DNA of 64,000 nucleotides from JAQXDR01 sp038138625 (GTDB lineage: Bacteria; Pseudomonadota; Alphaproteobacteria; Rhodobacterales; Rhodobacteraceae). Each line of letters begins with the position of its first letter. Position 1 is the first letter of the stretch. This document shows positions 34,267 to 42,877 of this stretch, piece after piece. The notes beneath the pieces are model-generated. The model did no database searches. It worked only from the letters and a program-made list of their open reading frames with translations, and was not told the origin of the DNA. Both the position numbers and the translations under genes were made by a program. The stretch spans positions 36,136 through 100,135 of the forward strand of contig JAYQEA010000001.1 of NCBI GenBank assembly GCA_038138625.1, read 5' to 3'.

Positions 34267-34449
34267 ATGCCAAACCTCACGCTGACGCCTGAACTGGCTA
34301 CCATCGTTTTTGTCTTGGCCTGCATTGGCGGGTATCAGTACCGTCGCACGTGGAAATCAGACGGCCCAAGTTGGCATTTGTGGGCCTTTGGCTTATTTAC
34401 AGCGTCAGCATTTTTGACACTGGCGTTTGTACCTATCGACGTCAGCTAG
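34267..34449 (+). CDS. Small hypothetical membrane protein
   Basis: A 60-residue protein with two predicted membrane segments (about residues 7-24 and 38-55) separated by a basic/aromatic loop (GYQYRRTWKSDGPSWHLWAF). I do not recognise its family. The ATG at 34267 follows a GAGAGGGCAGAG purine stretch; the longer frame from 34177 lacks a ribosome site. Its end overlaps the end of the convergent nqrM gene by 8 bases. Confidence 0.6.
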   Translation: MPNLTLTPELATIVFVLACIGGYQYRRTWKSDGPSWHLWAFGLFTASAFLTLAFVPIDVS

Positions 34450-34693
34450 GTGGTGCCTCTGGATCAAGTCCTGCGTTTTCAAGCATTTTGCGCGCGCGTG
34501 GGCAGGCAAGTCGGTCCCGCAGAGGGCTTTCTGGATCAATCTCTTTTTTGCAGACCAGACAATGGTCTGCACCGCTGATAGCATTCAAGCCGCCGCAACT
34601 GCCTTTGATTGTGCGGCCGGACAAGATCACGCCAAGCGCCATTCCAACCATGACGGCCATCAAAAGACCAAAGGCAAGGAGAAACTCCAACAT
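34442..34693 (-). CDS. nqrM: Na+-NQR maturation factor NqrM
   Basis: An 83-residue protein: one N-terminal membrane segment (about residues 2-24), then IKGSCGGLN and a CxxC (CLVCKKE) and a later Cys, the four-cysteine pattern of NqrM. NqrM is required for assembling the iron centre shared by NqrD and NqrE. The start may be this ATG or the GTG at 34708 that directly follows the apbE stop. It forms a unit with apbE, divergent from nqrABCDEF. Confidence 0.88.
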   Translation of the reverse strand: MLEFLLAFGLLMAVMVGMALGVILSGRTIKGSCGGLNAISGADHCLVCKKEIDPESPLRDRLACPRARKMLENAGLDPEAPPS

Positions 34694-34708
34694 CAGGTCA
34701 TGGTCCAC

Positions 34709-35740
34709 TCAGGCCTGTAGGGCGGTAAACTGCGAGCTTGCGGTCGCTGTGAATTGCAGTTCGCGAACGGACGGATCGCGATCTACAAAAAGAACGGCGA
34801 TGTTATGTTTCTCTGCGATCTCCAGCCCCTTATCGCGGCCCAGAGTGAGCATTGCAGTGGCCCAGGCATCCGCAAGCATTCCGTTTTCTGCCAGAACAGT
34901 GGCAGAGGCTGTGCGATGCGTGATTGGTCTGCCCGTTGTCGGGTCTATCACGTGGCTAAAACGTTGCCCGTCCTGTTCAAAGTAGTTGCGGTAATCGCCA
35001 GATGAGGCCATGCCCAAATCGGATATCCCCACAACCTGCATCACCCCACGCGTCCATGTCTGTGGCGCTTCAATTCCGATTTGCCACTGACCGCCTTGAG
35101 GATTGCGACCCGATGCATAAAGATCGCCGCCGATTTCTACCATAAAATCGGAGATGCCAAGCTCTTGCAGCGCCGCTCCAACACGATCAGCGCCATACCC
35201 TTTGCCGATGGCTGCAAGATAAATCTGCGCATCCAAAGACGTCTTTCGGAGCATCCCGTCGCCAATTTGTAACGTATTACCATGCCCTACACGGCTCAGG
35301 GATTGTGCAACCGCATCCTCAGTGGGTACGTGCGACCGACTGCCTGTTGCGCCAAACCCCCACAATTCGACCAGCGGACCGACTGTGGTATCGAATCGGC
35401 CCAAACTGGCGTCACGCACAAACTCAGCCGCTTGCATCACATGTGACAGTCCTGCGGACAGTTGATGCGTCTCTGCCGACGTGCTCGTGTTAATTCGGGA
35501 TACCTCTGATTGCGGGTCCCAGTTGGACATCTGTAGGTTTACCTCAGATAATGCAGCGTTGATGGTTTGCATCAAAGTGTCACCGTCAACAGACTTTGGT
35601 GCGTTGACTGCAACAACATTCCAGGTGGTGCCCATGCTTAGGCCTGACAGCTCTAGAACGCTGGCAGCAGGTTTACAGGCAGCCGCAACTATTGGAAGAA
35701 CCATAAAGCTACGGCGCGATAATTTTGCAAGGCCAGTCAC
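34709..35740 (-). CDS. apbE: FAD:protein FMN transferase ApbE
   Basis: A 343-residue flavin transferase that covalently attaches FMN to threonine in NqrB and NqrC. The LSMGTTWNVV, GRFDTTVGPLVELWGFG, AAIGKGYGADRVG, MVEIGGDLYASGRNP and SHVIDPTTGRPI segments are family signatures. An N-terminal hydrophobic segment ending in VAAAC suggests a lipoprotein. The GTG at 35740 is chosen because GGAGGG lies 7 bases upstream; the open frame extends to 35791. Clear functional link to the neighbouring nqr operon. Confidence 0.93.
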   Translation of the reverse strand: MTGLAKLSRRSFMVLPIVAAACKPAASVLELSGLSMGTTWNVVAVNAPKSVDGDTLMQTINAALSEVNLQMSNWDPQSEVSRINTSTSAETHQLSAGLSHVMQAAEFVRDASLGRFDTTVGPLVELWGFGATGSRSHVPTEDAVAQSLSRVGHGNTLQIGDGMLRKTSLDAQIYLAAIGKGYGADRVGAALQELGISDFMVEIGGDLYASGRNPQGGQWQIGIEAPQTWTRGVMQVVGISDLGMASSGDYRNYFEQDGQRFSHVIDPTTGRPITHRTASATVLAENGMLADAWATAMLTLGRDKGLEIAEKHNIAVLFVDRDPSVRELQFTATASSQFTALQA

Positions 35741-35886
35741 AGGGAATCCCTCCGTTAAGAATGACGCACGTAATTTCGGCATTGTCTGCATTGTTCAACC
35801 AGAAAATGCCATGGAACTTTAAGACGCACTTACTTTTTGAAACTTTGTATGCATAAGCACACAAACAGAATCAAAACGAGGTCGAC

Positions 35887-37230
35887 GTGCGACAATTTTC
35901 ATTGCGCAAGGGACTGGATCTGCCAATCTCCGGGGCGTCTGGCCCCGAGATTCAGGATGTCCCATCTATCAGCACCGTTGCTGTGCTTGGGGATGACTAT
36001 ATCGGGCTCAAGCCGCGCCTTAGCGTTCAGGAAGGCGATGTTGTGGCCGCTGGCAGTCCTGTTCTTACAGATAAGGATCTGCCATCGGTCAAGGTTGTGT
36101 CACCAGCGTCCGGACGGATCAAATCTATCAATCGCGGTGCACGCCGCAAATTGATTAGCGTTGAGATAGCGCTGGATAAGGACGCGGCAGAGCCTGTGTC
36201 TTTCGCCGATACCGGCAGCAGGGATACGGCCGGTGGTGTGATGGAAAAGCTGTGCGCTGCTGGATTATGGACGTCATTTCGGACCCGGCCATATTCCAAG
36301 GTACCCAGTCCGGAGACCCGCCCCGCTGCAATCTATGTGACGGCCATGGATTCAGAGCCTTTGGCGCCCAATCCCGTACCTATCATCATGGCCGAGGCCA
36401 ATGCCTTTTCCACGGGCTTGGCGGCTATTGCAAAGTTGTCGGAAGGCACGACATATCTGTGCCAAGCCATCGACGCAGATTTGCCGGGCAGCGATATTCC
36501 TGGGATTGAATGTGTTGGGTTTTCGGGACCGCACCCGTCAGGGTTGGCTGGCACGCACATGCACTTTCTGGAGCCGCCAAGCGCGACACGGACTGTCTGG
36601 ACAATTGGGTATGCAGACGTTTTGGCAATTGGCCGGCTTTTCCTTACAGGGTATCATGACGCCTCTCGGGTTGTGGCATTATCGGGCCCTGCATGCGCCA
36701 ACCCGCGCTTGGTCCAGACGCTTATGGGCGCGTCAATGAGTGATCTTTTGGCAAGTGACGTACCACAGGGCATCGCGGTGCGCATGATTTCGGGGTCGGT
36801 ATTGTCCGGCCGCGCAGGTCAGGGGCCGAGCGCCTATCTCGGCCGATATGCGCGGCAAATCACGCTTATTGAAGAGGATAGGACACAGATCCCTCTGGGA
36901 TGGGTGCGCCCCATGCCCTCAAAATTTGCGTTTCAACCCGTTCTTGGCTCTGCTTTGTCCAAAAAGCTGTATGCCTTTACCAGCAACTTGAATGGTGGGC
37001 GGCGCGCAATGGTTCCGCTGGGCACATTCGAAGAACTTATGCCGCATGATTTTCTGCCAACGCAGCTTTTGAGGTCTCTTCTGGTGATGGATACAGATCA
37101 GGCACAGGCTTTGGGCGCTCTTGAACTGGACGAAGAAGATCTTGGTCTCGTTGGGTTCGCCTGTCCAGCCAAATACGAATATGGACAGGCTCTGAGAGAC
37201 AGTCTCACAAAAATCGAAAAGGAAGGCTGA
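35887..37230 (+). CDS. nqrA: Na+-translocating NADH:quinone reductase subunit A
   Basis: A 447-residue NqrA, the peripheral subunit of the sodium-pumping NADH:quinone oxidoreductase, of normal length. The start is GTG at 35887 with GAGG 5 bases upstream. The barrel-sandwich N terminus (KGLDLPISGASG, then VQEGDVVAAGSPVLTDK and SPASGRIKSI) is characteristic. First gene of nqrABCDEF, 146 bases from the divergent apbE; that gap must hold both promoters. Confidence 0.93.
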   Translation: MRQFSLRKGLDLPISGASGPEIQDVPSISTVAVLGDDYIGLKPRLSVQEGDVVAAGSPVLTDKDLPSVKVVSPASGRIKSINRGARRKLISVEIALDKDAAEPVSFADTGSRDTAGGVMEKLCAAGLWTSFRTRPYSKVPSPETRPAAIYVTAMDSEPLAPNPVPIIMAEANAFSTGLAAIAKLSEGTTYLCQAIDADLPGSDIPGIECVGFSGPHPSGLAGTHMHFLEPPSATRTVWTIGYADVLAIGRLFLTGYHDASRVVALSGPACANPRLVQTLMGASMSDLLASDVPQGIAVRMISGSVLSGRAGQGPSAYLGRYARQITLIEEDRTQIPLGWVRPMPSKFAFQPVLGSALSKKLYAFTSNLNGGRRAMVPLGTFEELMPHDFLPTQLLRSLLVMDTDQAQALGALELDEEDLGLVGFACPAKYEYGQALRDSLTKIEKEG

Positions 37231-37234
37231 CCTG

Positions 37235-38434
37235 ATGGGATTGCGTAACTTTTTTGATCGAATAGAGCCAAATTTTGAAAAAGGCGGCAAATGGGAACGC
37301 TACTTTCCCCTCTACGAGATGGTGGAAAGCTTTCTCTACACGCCGAAAACGGTGACGACAGCTGCGCCACATGCACGGTCCTATATCGATATGAAACGGA
37401 TCATGACCTACGTGGTTTTGGCGACTGTTCCATGTATCCTGATGGCGCTTTATAATACAGGCTATCAAACCAACATGGCGATCGCTGATTTTGGCGCTTC
37501 GGGGTGGCGTGCGGCTATCATTGGGGGGCTGGGTATCGGGTTCAACCCTGCCAATCCCCTTGCGAACATGTTGCACGGGCTGACGTATTTCCTGCCAATC
37601 TACATCACAACGCTGGTTGCAGGGGGCTTGTTCGAAGTTATTTTTGCGACCGTTCGTAAGCATGAAGTCAACGAGGGCTTTCTCGTCTCATCGATGCTGT
37701 ATGCGCTGATTTTACCGGCAACGACGCCACTCTGGCAGGTAGCGCTCGGGATTATCTTTGGTGTTGTTATCGGCAAAGAGGTTTTTGGCGGAACCGGCAA
37801 AAACTTCTTGAACCCAGCATTGACCGGTCGGGCGTTTTTGTATTTCGCCTATCCCGCGCAACTCTCCGGCGACAGCGTCTGGGTGCCGGTTGACGGATAT
37901 ACCGGCGCGACGGCTCTGGCCGTTTCTGCGGCAGATGGCCTGCAGGCGCTGGCTGGTCAGGGTATGACGTGGTGGAACAGCTTTCTTGGGTTTGTCCCCG
38001 GCTCGATGGGCGAGACATCAACACTGGCCTGTCTATTAGGCCTGATGTTCTTATTGGCTACGAAAATTGGTAATTTTCGAATGGTGGTTGGCTGTCTGGT
38101 TGGCATGATCGGTTTTTCGATGCTGCTGAATGTCGTGGGGTCGGACACCAATCCAATGTTTGCCATGCCGTGGTATTGGCATCTGGTTGTAGGCGGTTAT
38201 GCCTTTGGGCTGGTTTTCATGGTGACAGAGCCGGTTTCAGGCTCCCACACCAACACTGGTCGTTACATTTATGGTGCGCTGATCGGCGTTATGGTCGTCA
38301 TGATCCGTGTCATTAACCCAGCCTTTCCAGAGGGAATGATGCTGGCCATTCTGTTTGGAAATGTTTTTGCGCCGCTGATCGACCACTTTGTCGTTCAGGC
38401 CAACATCAAACGCAGGGCGAAGCGCCATGTCTGA
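37235..38434 (+). CDS. nqrB: Na+-translocating NADH:quinone reductase subunit B
   Basis: A 399-residue membrane subunit with about ten helices. The DGYTGATALAV stretch near residue 221 contains the threonine that receives covalent FMN from ApbE. NqrB forms the core of the sodium path and holds the riboflavin and FMN cofactors. It starts 4 bases after nqrA and overlaps nqrC by 8 bases (ATGTCTGA). Confidence 0.95.
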   Translation: MGLRNFFDRIEPNFEKGGKWERYFPLYEMVESFLYTPKTVTTAAPHARSYIDMKRIMTYVVLATVPCILMALYNTGYQTNMAIADFGASGWRAAIIGGLGIGFNPANPLANMLHGLTYFLPIYITTLVAGGLFEVIFATVRKHEVNEGFLVSSMLYALILPATTPLWQVALGIIFGVVIGKEVFGGTGKNFLNPALTGRAFLYFAYPAQLSGDSVWVPVDGYTGATALAVSAADGLQALAGQGMTWWNSFLGFVPGSMGETSTLACLLGLMFLLATKIGNFRMVVGCLVGMIGFSMLLNVVGSDTNPMFAMPWYWHLVVGGYAFGLVFMVTEPVSGSHTNTGRYIYGALIGVMVVMIRVINPAFPEGMMLAILFGNVFAPLIDHFVVQANIKRRAKRHV

Positions 38435-39230
38435 GAATACACCCAAAGGTCCAATACGCCGTTTTCTGGATGCTCCGGCTGACGGTGTCGGAAAAACAGT
38501 TTTTGTTGCGGTGACGCTTTGTCTTGTTGCATCCATGGTGGTATCAGCTGCCGCCGTTGCTTTGCGGCCCGTTCAGGCTGTTAATGCGCTCAAAGACAAA
38601 CAAACCAATATTTTGCAAGTTGCCGGAATTTATGACCCGGGCGTTGATGTTGTTGAAGCCTTTCAGGCTTTTGAGCCTCATGTACTTGAATTGGCTAATG
38701 GTACGTTTACGGACCAATTCGATGCGGCAACATTTGATGATCGTAGGGCCGCAGATGATCCCGCAACCTCTATAGCCCTTGACGATGATCCCGCAGGGAT
38801 TGGGCGCAAGGGTCAGTATGTAACAATTTACCTGCTACGCGATAACTCTGGTGCCATTGATAAAGTCATTCTGCCGATCCACGGATATGGGCTTTGGTCA
38901 ACTTTGTATGGCTTCATAGCCATTGAGGAAAACGGCAACGATATCTTTGCTCTTCAGTTTTATGAACATGCCGAAACTCCCGGCCTTGGTGCCGAAGTTG
39001 ATAACCCGCGTTGGAAGGCCCTGTGGAATGGCAAACGGTTGGCAGATGACAGCGGACAGTTGCAAATCACCGTTGCCAAGACCCAACCCGCAGCAGGTAA
39101 AGAGTACCATATTGATGCGCTGGCCGGCGCGACATTAACAACCGTTGGCGTTGATAATCTGGTCAGGTTCTGGATGGGTGAGGCGGGCTTTGGTCCTTTC
39201 TTGGAAAACCTCAAAGCGGGGGACGTCTAA
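38427..39230 (+). CDS. nqrC: Na+-translocating NADH:quinone reductase subunit C
   Basis: A 267-residue subunit with one N-terminal membrane helix (about residues 25-50) and a periplasmic FMN-binding domain. The GLWSTLYGFIA, AETPGLGAE and LAGATLTTVGV segments are conserved; the Thr of the last (about residue 235) is the FMN attachment site. The ATG at 38427 lies inside the end of nqrB; the longer open frame from 38388 is a shadow. The stop overlaps nqrD by one base (TAATG). Confidence 0.94.
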   Translation: MSENTPKGPIRRFLDAPADGVGKTVFVAVTLCLVASMVVSAAAVALRPVQAVNALKDKQTNILQVAGIYDPGVDVVEAFQAFEPHVLELANGTFTDQFDAATFDDRRAADDPATSIALDDDPAGIGRKGQYVTIYLLRDNSGAIDKVILPIHGYGLWSTLYGFIAIEENGNDIFALQFYEHAETPGLGAEVDNPRWKALWNGKRLADDSGQLQITVAKTQPAAGKEYHIDALAGATLTTVGVDNLVRFWMGEAGFGPFLENLKAGDV

Positions 39231-39883
39231 TGGCGCAAACACGCAGGGAAATGTTGGTTGATCCGATGGTCGACAATAACCCGATTACCTTGCAGGTGCT
39301 GGGTATTTGTTCGGCTCTGGCTGTGACATCGTCGCTTCAGGTGGCATTTGTGATGGCCGTTGCAGTGACCTTGGTTACTGGCTTTTCGTCCATGTTCATT
39401 TCTATGATCCGCAGTCAAATTCCCGGATCGATCCGGATCATTGTCCAGATGGTTATCATTGCGTCCTTGGTGATCTTGGTCGACCAAATGTTGAAAGCCT
39501 ATGCTTTTGAAATCTCAAAGACTTTGTCTGTCTTTGTCGGCTTGATCATAACCAACTGCATTGTCATGGGGCGGGCTGAAGCATTTGCCATGAAAAATCC
39601 GCCGGTTGACAGCTTTATCGACGGCGTGGGCAACGGCTTGGGGTATGGTTTAATCCTGATGCTTGTTGGGGTGATCCGTGAGCTGTTCGGTTCGGGCAGT
39701 TTGTTCGGCGTTACGATCCTTGAAACTGTCAACAACGGGGGGTGGTATGTGCCCAACGGGCTGCTTTTATTACCGCCATCTGCCTTTTTTATCATTGGAT
39801 TGCTGATTTGGGGATTCCGCACATGGAAGCCTGCGCAAGTCGAAGAGCGTGAATATAAAATTCAGACAGTGGAGGCGCACTGA
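39230..39883 (+). CDS. nqrD: Na+-translocating NADH:quinone reductase subunit D
   Basis: A 217-residue membrane subunit with six helices, related to NqrE and RnfA/E. The IITNCIVMGRAEAFA stretch carries the conserved cysteine that, with its NqrE counterpart, ligates the intramembrane iron centre. One-base overlaps at both ends (TAATG with nqrC, TGATG with nqrE) indicate tight translational coupling. Confidence 0.95.
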   Translation: MAQTRREMLVDPMVDNNPITLQVLGICSALAVTSSLQVAFVMAVAVTLVTGFSSMFISMIRSQIPGSIRIIVQMVIIASLVILVDQMLKAYAFEISKTLSVFVGLIITNCIVMGRAEAFAMKNPPVDSFIDGVGNGLGYGLILMLVGVIRELFGSGSLFGVTILETVNNGGWYVPNGLLLLPPSAFFIIGLLIWGFRTWKPAQVEEREYKIQTVEAH

Positions 39884-40491
39884 TGGAAGATCTTATCTCG
39901 CTTGCTGTCAAAGCGATCTTTGTTGAAAACCTCGCCTTGTCGTTTTTTCTTGGCATGTGCACGTTCATCGCCGTTTCAAAAAAGATCTCAACTGCGATTG
40001 GATTAGGCATTTCGGTGATGGTCGTTCAATCGATTACGGTGCCTGCAAACAATCTGATCCTAGGATATTTGCTGGCACCCGGTGCATTGGCATGGGCTGG
40101 TTTTCCCGATGTGGATTTGACCTTTTTGGGCCTGATTTCGTACATTGGTGTTATCGCGGCGCTGGTCCAGATCCTTGAGATGGTGCTCGATAAGTATTTC
40201 CCACCGCTCTACAATGCATTGGGTGTATTCCTTCCCTTGATCACAGTGAATTGCGCCATTTTGGGTGGATCGCTTTTCATGGTTGAACGCGGCTATGACT
40301 TTACCGAAAGCGTGACTTACGGCGTGTCATCCGGCTTTGGTTGGGCTTTGGCGATTACCGCCATGGCTGGGGTTCGCGAAAAACTGAAATATTCTGATAT
40401 TCCAGATGGTTTACAGGGCTTGGGGATCACTTTCATCACTGCGGGCCTTATGGCTATGGCCTTTATGTCGTTCAGCGGCGTGAAACTCTGA
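39883..40491 (+). CDS. nqrE: Na+-translocating NADH:quinone reductase subunit E
   Basis: A 202-residue membrane subunit homologous to NqrD in inverted topology. FFLGMCTFIAVSKKI and LITVNCAILGGSLFM hold the conserved cysteines that complete the iron centre assembled with help of NqrM. It overlaps nqrD by one base and is followed by nqrF after 13 bases. Confidence 0.95.
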   Translation: MEDLISLAVKAIFVENLALSFFLGMCTFIAVSKKISTAIGLGISVMVVQSITVPANNLILGYLLAPGALAWAGFPDVDLTFLGLISYIGVIAALVQILEMVLDKYFPPLYNALGVFLPLITVNCAILGGSLFMVERGYDFTESVTYGVSSGFGWALAITAMAGVREKLKYSDIPDGLQGLGITFITAGLMAMAFMSFSGVKL

Positions 40492-40504
40492 GGGGGCACA
40501 ACAC

Positions 40505-41728
40505 GTGGCAACATTTAGCTTAGGTATCTTGCTGTTTACACTGATCGTTTTGGCGTTGGTCAGTGTTATTTTGGCGGCGCGGTCGCGATTGGTGTCTACC
40601 GGGAACGTTAATATCACTATCAACGGAGAAAAGACTGTTTCCGTGCCTGCTGGTGGCAAGCTTTTGCAAACCCTTGCAGAACAAAAGCTTTTTGTACCAT
40701 CTGCCTGTGGCGGCGGGGGAACCTGCGCACAGTGCAGGGTCAAAATCCATGAAGGCGGAGGATCAATTTTACCCACAGAAGAAAGCCATATCACAAAACG
40801 AGAGGCAGCCTGTGGGGATCGTCTTTCCTGTCAGGTGGCCGTCAAGCAAGATATGCAAATCGAGGTCCCAGAAGAGGTCTTTGGCGTCAAAAAATGGGAA
40901 TGCACGGTTCGGTCCAATGAAAATGTTGCGACATTTATCAAAGCACTGATTTTGGACCTCCCAGAGGGCGAAGATGTGAATTTCAGGGCAGGCGGATACA
41001 TCCAGATTGAAGCACCTGCCCACAAAATCAACTATACAGAGTTTGATGTGGAAAGCGACTATCGCGAAGATTGGGATCGTTTTAACCTTTGGCAATATGA
41101 ATCTGTTGTTGATGAACCGCTAGAGCGGGCCTATTCCATGGCCAACTACCCCGAGGAAAAGGGAATGGTGATGCTGAACGTGCGGGTTGCCTCGCCTCCG
41201 CCCGGGTCAGTTGGCATTCCGCCCGGCAAGATGTCTTCTTACATCTTTAATCTAAAGCCGGGTGACAAGGTGACCATATCGGGTCCGTTTGGTGAATTTT
41301 ATGCGCGGGATACACAGAAAGAGATGGTCTTTGTCGGTGGAGGCGCGGGTATGGCACCGATGCGCAGCCACATATTCGACCAACTCAAGCGTTTAAAAAA
41401 TCGTGATCGCAAGATTACTTTTTGGTACGGTGCGCGTTCGCGGCGCGAGATGTTCTTTGTCGAAGATTTCGATGCGCTCGCGGAACAGTTTCCCAATTTT
41501 ACCTGGCATGTGGCGCTATCTGATGCGCTGCCAGAGGATAACTGGGATGGTCTCACAGGATTCATTCATAACGTTCTTTATGAACAATACCTCAAGGATC
41601 ATCCAAATCCCGAGGACTGCGAATATTACATGTGTGGCCCCCCCATTATGAACGTGTCTGTGACCAATATGCTGCTTGAGCTGGGCGTCGACAAAGAAGA
41701 CATTATGCTGGATGATTTCGGCGGATAA
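40505..41728 (+). CDS. nqrF: Na+-translocating NADH:quinone reductase subunit F
   Basis: A 407-residue NADH-oxidising subunit: one N-terminal helix (about residues 3-22), a plant-type 2Fe-2S domain (SACGGGGTCAQCRV near 66-79, with the fourth Cys in DRLSCQV), and a ferredoxin-reductase-like FAD/NADH module (RAYSMANYPEE, VFVGGGAGMAPMRSH, YYMCGPPIMN, ending DDFGG). The start is GTG at 40505. Last gene of the operon; no T-run terminator was seen after it. Confidence 0.96.
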   Translation: MATFSLGILLFTLIVLALVSVILAARSRLVSTGNVNITINGEKTVSVPAGGKLLQTLAEQKLFVPSACGGGGTCAQCRVKIHEGGGSILPTEESHITKREAACGDRLSCQVAVKQDMQIEVPEEVFGVKKWECTVRSNENVATFIKALILDLPEGEDVNFRAGGYIQIEAPAHKINYTEFDVESDYREDWDRFNLWQYESVVDEPLERAYSMANYPEEKGMVMLNVRVASPPPGSVGIPPGKMSSYIFNLKPGDKVTISGPFGEFYARDTQKEMVFVGGGAGMAPMRSHIFDQLKRLKNRDRKITFWYGARSRREMFFVEDFDALAEQFPNFTWHVALSDALPEDNWDGLTGFIHNVLYEQYLKDHPNPEDCEYYMCGPPIMNVSVTNMLLELGVDKEDIMLDDFGG

Positions 41729-41815
41729 AAAGCCAGGCTGATTTGGTCGTGGAACGATGGCCTTGCCATGGGTCTCTGCCCACTTTATTGCCCCAGAAAC
41801 CTTTGGGGGAATATG

Positions 41816-42646
41816 ATGGCTGACCTGACACTGTCTGATATCCTGATCTTGCTGGTAGTCCTGTCCATATCATCCAGTGTTGCAGGAATCCTAGCCGGCC
41901 TTTTGGGCGTCGGTGGCGGTATTGTTATCGTACCTATGCTGTTCTGGATGTTGAGCCTTGTCGACTTTCCGCCTGAACTTACGATGCACATGGCGGTTGC
42001 AACGTCGCTTGCAACAATCATTTTTACATCCGTGTCATCTACCAGAGCGCATTGGCGCAAGGGCAATGTTGATGTGTCTTTACTGCGCCTGTGGGCTCCT
42101 GCTATGGCAGTGGGCGCATTGGTTGGGGGATTGGCAGCCAAGGTGATTGATCCGGCCGGCCTAAAGGGCGTCTTTGGTTTTTTTGCATTGGCAGTTGCGC
42201 TGAATATGGCCCTGCCAAAAGCGCTTGTTATACGGGACGGCCTACCCCAAAAGCGGGCGTCAAATTGGGTAATCGCCTTTTTGACAGGTGGATTTTCGGC
42301 GCTGATGGGGATCGGAGGGGGAACGTTTTCGGTTCCAATCCTAACCGCTTTGTCGTTTAACATCCGGCGCGCGGTAGGAACGGCGGCTGGTTTTGGACTG
42401 ATCATTGCCTTGCCTGCGACGGTTGGTTTTATAATCTCAGGCTGGGATGTGCCGGGTCGCCCGCCTTTGTCGCTCGGGTATGTGAATATAGCAGCGACAA
42501 TCTTGATTTTACCATTTACGGTTTTACTAGCCCCTTTCGGTGCCGGGCTCGCCAATAGTTTGGATACCAAATGGATCAAGCGTGCCTTTGCCCTCTTCTT
42601 GGGGATCACTGCCCTGAGAATGCTTCAGGCAGCTGTTGCAGGCTGA
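41816..42646 (+). CDS. TauE/SafE (TSUP) family permease
   Basis: A 276-residue membrane protein with about eight helices in two repeats, each with the glycine-rich GLLGVGGGIVIVPML and LMGIGGGTFSVPIL motif of the TSUP family. Members export sulfite, sulfoacetate or related organosulfonates; the substrate is not determined. The ATG at 41816 has GGGGG 6 bases upstream (an adjacent ATG at 41813 is possible). It stands between the nqr operon and the thiolase operon, on the same strand as both. Confidence 0.88.
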   Translation: MADLTLSDILILLVVLSISSSVAGILAGLLGVGGGIVIVPMLFWMLSLVDFPPELTMHMAVATSLATIIFTSVSSTRAHWRKGNVDVSLLRLWAPAMAVGALVGGLAAKVIDPAGLKGVFGFFALAVALNMALPKALVIRDGLPQKRASNWVIAFLTGGFSALMGIGGGTFSVPILTALSFNIRRAVGTAAGFGLIIALPATVGFIISGWDVPGRPPLSLGYVNIAATILILPFTVLLAPFGAGLANSLDTKWIKRAFALFLGITALRMLQAAVAG

Positions 42647-42722
42647 CCACCGGGATCGTGTCGCATGGGGCTGGCCAGATGGGGATTTGTTGTTAGGTCC
42701 CATCGATAAGGACTGCGTTTCA

Positions 42723-42748
42723 TGACAATCATTGAATGACGTTTGTCA
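42723..42748. promoter_or_regulatory. Inverted repeat upstream of the thiolase operon
   Basis: TGACAA and TTGTCA half-sites separated by 14 bases, about 130 bases before the thiolase start. Spacing suits a dimeric regulator, but a 6-base repeat can arise by chance. The 231-base gap otherwise shows nothing assignable. Confidence 0.25.
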
Positions 42749-42877
42749 ATCGTGGTCTAAATTAGCAATAGTACACCAAATTTTGGCGGCGTTGACGTTT
42801 GGGCGCACGCGCGCGCTGTGAACATATACCTTAGGCGCCAAAAGCTGGAACGGTTCGGATCAATCAAGGAGAAGGTG

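Noticed and set aside
41785..42609. 274-residue open frame antisense to the TauE/SafE gene
   Set aside because: It mirrors the coding frame of a well-supported permease, lacks a ribosome site and its translation has no family pattern.
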